A DNA stretch of 46,000 nt, taken from assembly GCA_905221605.1 (NCBI GenBank), contig CAJNDS010002226.1:47501-93500 (forward strand), given 5' to 3'. The stretch comes from Symbiodinium natans. Lineage: Eukaryota; Sar; Dinophyceae; Suessiales; Symbiodiniaceae. This document shows, piece by piece, positions 35,901-44,900 of this stretch. The notes under the pieces are model-generated. The model was not told the DNA's origin. It made no database searches and was given only the letters and a program-made list of their open reading frames with translations. Made by a program: the position numbers and the translations under genes. Each line of letters starts with the position of its first letter. Position 1 is the stretch's first letter.

Positions 35901-38900
35901 AGGCTTAGGTGCGTCAAGCTTTTGGATGTTTAGGGGTTGGGATGAGGCTTTGGGGCTTTGGGATTTTAGGGTGTTAGGGTTCTAGGGTTTACGGCATTTG
36001 GGCTCTGGGCTTTTAGGGCTCAGGGTGAATGCGTAGATATACATACGGCTGTCAGTATAAGGGGTCTAAACAGTACTTATTGAAGTACTTGTAACCCTAT
36101 ATCCCCTACTTTTAATTGCCCCTGAACCTTTAAGCACGCTCAAAAACCCAACCCCTTCCTGGACCTCTAGTGGACGCTGCCTAACTCCCCAACCCTAAAC
36201 CCTAAACCCGCGTGTTCGGACTTGCGGGATTAGTGTTGAAGGGCTTTGTTCAACATTGGTTCGGTGTGAGGATGTCGGTGAGGATGTCAAGCCGACCTAC
36301 CCCTAAACGTCACAGGTTCAGCGTAGGGCTTTGAAGCCCTATAGCTATAATTGCCAATATAAGCCACTAACCCCCTAAACCCTATGGGGAACACAGCTGA
36401 CTGAGGGCTTGCATCTCAAAGCACGATGTAAACCCTACGATACCATGAGCTCGGCAAGCTGAAGGGCCCAAAGTGGTGCAGTCTGATAGTCTGCCTGCCC
36501 GCAGTCGGCATTCGAAGAAGCAGTGCGCAGAGCCTGGCAATGCCTTCACAATTTCGGTGGTCGGGCCCTCCTTGTGCTGTTGTTCAGGCGGCGGGCGATG
36601 GCAACATCTGGAAACCAAGGCCGGCCACAGGATCCCTGGCCGGGTGTGTTTCCGCAGAGCAGCGGCTCTGTGCCACAGTTCACCCAAGAGACCCTCATAA
36701 AGCTCTCAAACCCTAATCTCGAACCGAAACCCCTAAATCCTTAACCCCTATAAGGCCCAAACTGAACGCTCAGTGTAGCAGCTAAGAAGCCCAAAGCCCT
36801 ACACGAACAAACCGCTAACCCTAAGTAAACTCATGTAAACTCTGAACACTGAAACTCCTAAACCCCAACCCATCAGTCCTAAGCCTCGAGACCCCAAACC
36901 CACCCCAAACCCTTGCAAACCTAGAACCCTGAACCCCTGAGCCTCCCCTAAGCCCAACTCGCAGACCCTCAAAACCCAAACGTCAACCCAAACCCCGATT
37001 CCTCACCCCCAAGCCAAAACGCCAAACTCTAAACGCCCCAAGCCTACATTCTGAACCCACCAACCCCAAACTCTGAACCCTAAACCTCCAAAAAGGCCGA
37101 AACCCCCCCTAAACCCTCCTAAGGCACACATCCCTGAAACCAAAAACCGCACAGAGAAACCTCCAATTCCCTAAGCCCCCCTAAACCCCCAAACCTGGGC
37201 AAACCCCCTGAAGCACCGAAGCCCAAGCCTTGTCGAGGGTAAGTTTTAGGGTTTAGGGTTTGTAAGGTTTGTAGGGTTTAGGGTTTAGGGTTTAGGGTTT
37301 AGGGTTTAGGGTTTAGGGTTTAGGGTTTAGGGTTTAGGGTTTAGGGTCCTCTACTCCCCCAAGGCCCCCAACACTTCCCAACCCGAAGTAAGGCACTGAA
37401 GATTCTATTGGACCTTATCTTTGGGGGTAGCCAGGGGGTGTAGCCTAGGTTGCTACAGCAAGCTTGCCCCCAAAAAAAGGTTTCTTACTTGGATCCCCCC
37501 CTCTCCTTGCCTTTAAAGCACCCTACGAAGCTCCCTTGCAGCCGGCGGCACTCCCCACTCTGCACCCCTTGCCGCTTGCTGTCCTCAGTTCATGGGAGGT
37601 AGTTACCTGGGGAGCCTTGGGGAGCTTTGGGGAGCCTTCGGGAGCCTTAGGGGGCCTCAGGGCCTTAGGGAGCCTCAGCCTTAGGGGTACTTAGAGAGGC
37701 TAGAGAGCTTCAGGGAGCCTCAGGGAGGCTTAGGGAGCCTTAGGCAGCTTTAGGGAGTCCTCGGAAGCTTGAGGGAGCAGGTGGGGAGTATTGGGGAACA
37801 TACCCCCCCTTGAACTCCCCCTCCCTGAAAGAAGCTTGTAAATTGACTTGGTGTGTGGGCGTCCCTTGAAGGGGTGCCTTCCGCGTGCGTGCATAGGTGT
37901 GGCTCGGATGGACATCTTACGGGACGCTAGGAGGGACCCATCGAAGGCCACCCTTAATCGTACTACGTAGCCTTAAGGAAGAACCCTTCTCCCTATGTCA
38001 CGCTCGTTCCCAAGAATGCTGGCTTGGGGCCTAGGGTGTAGGGGTCAGGCCCTTTCCAAAGCCCAAAAGCACAAGCACAAGCACACACACACACACACAC
38101 ACATCTACTCAGATGTGCATGGTGAAGGTTTGTATTTGTTGCGGGAGGTTCTCAAAGCCGGGTCTTTCTTAGCGTGACCCAGACCAAGGCTCTCTCCGTT
38201 TTATGTTGCGACCCCCCAAAGCCCCCTACGGGACCATACCGCCGAGAACGGCCCATGTAGCGATACAACTCTCAGCTGCCCTATGTCTATCCGAGGAAAC
38301 CGGAGAACCATGAAACCCCACAACTTTCAAACTTTCGGATCTAGGGTTGAGGGCTTAGTGGTCATAAAATCCTTGCGTGCAAAGTCATCCTTAAATGCTA
38401 AAGCCCGAAACCCTTACCTTAAACCCTGACCGTTAAGCTTGGGACCCCCTGGTGCATGTTGCAAAGGGCACCTATAAAAAGAAAGGGTTTCGGGTTTTAG
38501 GTTTTAGGGTTTAGGGTTCAGGGTTTAGGGTTTAGGCTTTAGGGTTCCAAATTCAGCATAACCCTCCGTGTAGGCGCCGGGCAGAGCTCGCCATGGTGTT
38601 CGCCGCCATCCGCGCGGCAAGCCGAGCGTCCTTTTAGGGTTTAGGGTTTAGGGTTTAAGGTTTAGGGTTTAGGGTTTAGGGTTGACTTGTACTTGAATAT
38701 TCACGGACATGGGTAGCTAATTCTCCGTGCGATATTTATGCGGTACGCCCCAAAGGGACCCAAATTCCTAGAGATCTGCCCCTCCCACATTTGCGATTTA
38801 GGAACAAAATTTGGGGTTTCTAAGGGGGACTAAGCGAGTAACGTAAGTTGAGAATGAGATACCTTTTGCAGCACCAAAGAACACACTACTATAGGAGCCT

Positions 38901-41900
38901 ACTGATTAGAACACATATATATATATATATATATATATAGATACATATGGGCAACATTATAGTATTACATATATATATATATATACATACATACATATAT
39001 ACATATATCTCTATATACATATATACATATATATGTATGTATATGTATGTATACATATATATATATATGTGAATATGTATGGGCCATAAGGAAATACTAT
39101 ATTTGGGCAACTCTTCTGGCCTCGATGACCCAGTTCACCGTGGCGGTCGCCTCAAGAGGCACGTTGTCCCCGGTGGTAACCTCCGGGGCAGACTTTAGGG
39201 TTTAGGGTTTAGGGATAGAAGTTTGCAGTTTCATGCGAGCAATGGAGCCAGAAACCCCATCCCCAAACATAAAGGCTTGAACACTTTAAGTTGGAATGTT
39301 TCCTGCTTATACTAGCAGTCCTTAATAGGGATGATAATAGGAGGTCCTATAAGCTCGATTCATGACTGGTAGTATAAGGGGGGACATCCCAAACTTTAAG
39401 CGTCAAGTCTTGAAAGGCAATCGAGCCTCAATCCTGGGGGCCATTGGGGTACCCTGTAGTCCTAGCAGTCGTCTGGAAAAGCTTGCCTCACAATGCCTTT
39501 CTGCCGCAGTACGTTGCTGCTGCTGTTGGGCCTTCCTAGGGCTGCTCCAACGCGTGGCGACTCCTCACTGCCCCCAGTTGGTTTAGGGTTTAGGGTTTAG
39601 GGTTTAGGGTTTAGGGTTTAGGGTTTAGGGTTTAGGGTTTAGGGTTTAGGGTTTAGGGTTTAGGGTTTAGGGTTTAGGGCCAAAACACCAGGCGGTAGCC
39701 ATGCAGGTCGACAAGCCCTGTTTCTAGGCAAACCCACAATGTTCGATACGACGCAGTCGCTTCCGCCGCTTGCTTCCGCTTGAGGTTGACAGCAACTATT
39801 GGGCCCCGAAGCCCTAAGCCCTAAAACCCCAACCTTTCACTTTCCGAAGCCTCCCCCTACTTGAGAATTCGTGGGCTGTTCTCAACGCTACCCTGGAACC
39901 TTCAATAGGGTTTGGAACCAAACCCTAGACCCTAATGTAAGGTGAGGCTTTGCGGTTTCAGGCCTGAATCGGGCCCACATCGTTGGTCTGGAGCTTCTTG
40001 GTCATGAACTTCTCGAACTGTTCGGCCGTTTGGGGTTTAGGGTTTAGGGCTAGGGTTTAGGGTTTCGGGTCTAGGGCTTAGGGGCTAGGGTTTCTGAGGG
40101 TTCAGGGTCCAGGTTTTTGTGCTAAAAAAGCTGGAAACGCCTGGGTTTCGTGAGCAGAGTTGGGGCTCTCTTTGACAAGCTCGCTAAGGTCAATCTTCGG
40201 CCAAGGGCGCAACCTTATACCCTGAGCCTCATATCAGCAAGTAGCTTCGATCTTCGATCCTTTGCAATCCATCCTTCTGGACCATATCTGAACCATTGAC
40301 TTTGGGCTCCGTGTTGGGGATCCTCACTCTTTACGCCTGTCTATTCAACCCTGAACCTAGGGGCTCTATTTCGAAGGCTCTGGGCATTGCGGGAAGGCAG
40401 AGACCACACGCTCTTTGGAGCTTTCAATGCTTGCAATCCAAACGTAGACCTCGCAACTGAGCTGCAAGCCAGGCTCTAACACGGCTTGTGACGCTAAGGT
40501 GTGCTTTGAGATACTCACTAGCTAGCTACTATCCCAGGCCGAACTGAACTTGCAAACTAAAGACCCTTTAAGGGCAGTATCATGGGCGCTTAACAAGGTC
40601 ACCTAACCTAAGGGGTCCACATTTCAGGGCCAAGTCAACGGCTTTCAGCGCTGCGGCCATCGGGGTGCAGCCTTGGGCTGAGACTTTCGTAGACAGGATG
40701 CAAGCAAGGACCTTCAGCGAGCTGCGGCCTTTGGCGCGGCCCTGGGCGCGCTGCTGCAGGTCTTCCGGCGACAGCTTCGACACCAAAGGCCGAAGCTTCT
40801 GCAAGCGCTTTGGCTCCTTCTTGACAGCGCGCCCTGCTCCCTTCTTGAGTTGGCGTTGGCCAGCTGCTGTCGTAGCTGTTTCAGCCGGCTGATCTTCTCT
40901 GACAAGGGGATGCCGGCTTCTTAAAAGACCCTAACCCCCAAAGCCCCCTAAGCCCTAAACCCCGAAGCCCTGAACACCAAAGCCCGTACATGCCAAAACC
41001 CCAAACCCCCGCTGTCGGGTGCAGAGTTAAGGGTTCAGGGCCCGTTATGGGCTTGGGGTCTAGTAACGTAGGAGGGACTCTTCTTTGGGTGGATTGAAGA
41101 AGTTGATACACCGCAGTAAGCGGGACTGCTTGGAATGTTAGAGAGACCCCTGGAGGGCCTCTAAACCCTCGCCTCCTCCAACCTCCCCAACCCCAAACCC
41201 CAAACCCCAAACCCCAAACCCCAAACCCCAAACCCCAAACCCTAAACCCTAAACCCTAAACCCTAAACCCTAAACCCCCTCCCCCCCTGCAACCAGTCCC
41301 GTTGCACCTTCCAGTTCCTGTGGGTCAGCATGTACGCCCGACCTTCAACCCTAAACCCTAAACCCTTAAACCCTTAAACCCTAAACCCCAAACCCTAAAG
41401 CCTAAACCCTTACCCAGGCTCGCGCTCTAAGACTGCTGGGTGGGGGGGGAGGGTTGATCACAGCGTGTCTTTCAAAAAGGGCTCCTCCAGGATGGGAGAC
41501 TAGGCCTTAACATCCCCATCATGGACCCTATTCAGGGCCTTTTAAGGGATTATAGGGTATAATAGCCCTTTTAAGGGATTGTAGGGTATAATAGCCCTTT
41601 TAAGGGATTATAGGGTATAATAGCCCTTTTAAGGGATCATAGGGTATAATAGCCCTTTTAAGGGATTATAGGGTATACTAGCCCATCCTGGCTAGGAACG
41701 GATTTACGAGTTAAGGGTTGATCAAACTGCTGGCAGCTACAGGCTAGAATGACACGGACCCTAAACGGGGAATACAGGGACAGTACACAGCCGAAGCTGT
41801 TCCAGACTCGGGCTTGATATGGTTTACTGCCTTCGCAGCTTTGGAGTGCATGCGCGAAGGGGCTTGGCGCTTGCTATGGCTGAGGAGAAAGCGTTGTGGG

Positions 41901-44900
41901 GATGCATTCAGGTACTGGGGTTTCTGGTCCCCTAGCGCAGAAAGAAGCATGGCCATGCTTCAAAAGAAATTAAGCACCAACACACACACACACACACTGT
42001 GTCACTGTTGTCAAGGTTGCCTAAGAATTTACCCTTAGCCCCAGACCCAAAACAGAAATCGCCTACAGAAAACTGCAGATAGGCTCCCTCTGAGACGCCG
42101 CGAGCACAACTGAGGTCTAAAAAGGCCATGCCCCTCTAGATCTTATAGGGCTTGGGCTCAAAACTCGAGACCCTAAACCCTAAACCCTAAACCCTAAACC
42201 CTAAACCCTAAACTCTAAACCCTAAACGCTAAACCCTAAACCCTAAACCCTAAACCCTAAACCCTAAACCCTAAACCCTAAACCCTACCCTTCTTCCCAC
42301 CCCGGCGGGCCTCCTTCCAGGATCTTCTGCTCTCCGTTATCTTGCGTGACGGCCGCGTAGCCCTGCATCGAGAGAGCATCTCTCTGAGGCTTCGAGGGCC
42401 GCCACTTTCGATGTGGCGTGGTGATGTAAAGTATCTAACCAGGGTTTTTAGGGTTTTAGGGGAGTTTAGGGTTTTGGGTTTAGGGTTTAGGGTAACTTCT
42501 TCCATAAGAATACTAGCAATGGACCATCTACCCGGACCCTACCCGGACCCTGATTGCAGCTCATGTCTTTGGTTACCTACCGCAGTTTCCGTGAGAAACA
42601 AAGCCTAATCCCCTAAGGGGGAGTTTTTAGATTCGCGGCTCGGAAGTCCAAAAGGCCGAAGGACGCTTAAGTTCCGCCCGCAGAATGGAGCAGGCCATCT
42701 CTTCCCGAAGAGCGGCTCTTGCAGGATTTTTACAGCTTACAGAGTTTAGGTTTTAGGAGGTTTAGGGTTTTAGGGTTTTAGGGTTTTAGGGCTTTAGGGC
42801 TGTAGGGTTTTAGGGGTTATTTGGGTTCTAGGGTCTTGGGGTTTTAGTAGGATTTTGGGGTTTAGGGCTAGGGTTTCAGCAAGCCTCGTCCACAGTAATC
42901 AGCGTGTACGGCCTCGCCATGTCAAGTGGCGGAGAATCCTTAAGCTACTTTCTGGTTGCCGAACCCTAAACCCTAAACCCTAAACCCTGAACCCTGAACC
43001 CTGAACCCTGAACCCGAAACCCTAAACTCAGAACAAGGAGTCTGAAGGTGCATATCGGAAGAGTTCAGGAATTGAGGTATACCGCGTCCCCCCCCCTTAT
43101 TCTTTTAAGAGATTTTGTAGGTCCCCAAATTACCTGCTAAGAACTAGTCAGACCAAAACACAAACCTCGCTGGCCACCAACAAAAACGAACAAATCGGCA
43201 CCGACTCTGTGGACCTGCGCGGTCTGACTCCCCTGCTCAGCTGTACCAATGCCCTCAAAGCAACTTGCACTTGAGTTGCAGCGATAAGCCCGAAAGCCTA
43301 CCAAGCCCTAAACTATACTAAGCCCCAGACCCTAGACCCTGAACCTTACTACAAGTAAACCCCAAACCCAGTTGCAAGTCACTGAGGCGGCCGCCCCAGG
43401 CATATGACGCTCGAGGCAAGATCAATCAGGCGCTCAAACCTCGGTTAACGATGCTGGTGATAATTACCAATGTGGAAACCCTTTAGCTTAGGCAGGTTGG
43501 TCTGGTCCTTTCTCCTCTCCCGGTCGAGACTTCAGGTGCCCAACTGCCACTCATGCCGTGTGGACACCCTCTAAGCTCACCCTAAGAATGAAACAGAGCC
43601 CACACGGGGGGTTTACGAAAATAAGGTACCCCGAATATAGACCCCACATAGCAGGATCCCCTTACAATAAGAACCCCAATAGCCTCCCACATACCCAGAG
43701 ACTCAAATACTCCGTAAGTAAAAATCCTCCTTAAACCATATAAGGAACCTGATTATGGTTTCAGGCATCTTCCTTACTTAAGGAGTACTGGAGTCCCCAG
43801 GCAAGAGTCGCGCAGGGGCCATCAGCCGCTTTGGTGTTCAGAGTTCCGGGCCCCTTATACTAACAGTCCTTCATGGGGATTCTCATAGGAGTTCTCTAAT
43901 CCCTCTAAAGGACTGTCAGTATAAGGGCAAACATCCCATTCAAAGCTTATAGGGTTTAGGGTTTAGGGTTTAGGGTTTTGGCTTATAGACTTTGGCAAAG
44001 CTCACTTCGTCGCTGAGGCATGAGCTCCATCGTCGGCGAGTTCCACTGGTGCAAGCCTCTCTAAGGTACATGGTCCCTTAGTATGGGGCCGTTGAAACCC
44101 TTACATAGCCCTTATATACCCTACACAAATTAAGGGCCCATACATCAGAACCTTTTTTCGGGGTCCGCAGAGACTCCAGTACTCCTTAACCAAGGAATAT
44201 AAGGAACCCCATTATGTTTCAAGGACTATTCCGCAGTTACGGGGGTATTGGAGTCCCTGGAAAGTAGCTGTTCTTCAACCTAAACCCTAAACCCTAAACC
44301 CTAAACCCTAAACCCTAAACCCTAAACCCCAAACCATAACACATTGCTGGAGCAAAACCCCGAGCCCTGCTGTGATTTGGAGTGACAAGGCTGGGGGGGG
44401 GGGGGTTTAGGGTTTAGGGTTTAGGGTTTAGGGTTTAGGGTTTAGCGTTTAGGGTTTAGGGTTTAGGGGTTAGGGGTTAGGGGTTAGGGGTTAGGGGTGA
44501 AGGAACTTAGAGAAATTGCCAGTAATGTTGTGGATGTACTGTACCCCAAACCCGAAACTCCAAACCCTAAACCTCGAAGCTGACGCGGTTTCTACATATT
44601 CTGGTAGCTGAACTGAATTAAATTCCCTCATCGCGCGTTGGTGAGAGGCGTTGGGGGCGCCCATCTTCCCAGTCCCGATTGGGTTTCCCAAGGCTGGCCT
44701 CTATAGGGTGGGTTTGAAGGCACGCTGAACCCTAAACCCTAATCCCTAAACCCTCAAACCTAAACCCTAAACTCTAAACCCTAAACCCTAAACCCGAAAC
44801 CCGAGGAAGACCGTGAACACGCCTGGCGGCAGCAGCACTGGCTGTCCTCTGTCCATGGCCTCGGGGGTTTAGGGTTCAGGGGTTTAGGGTTTAGGGTTGA

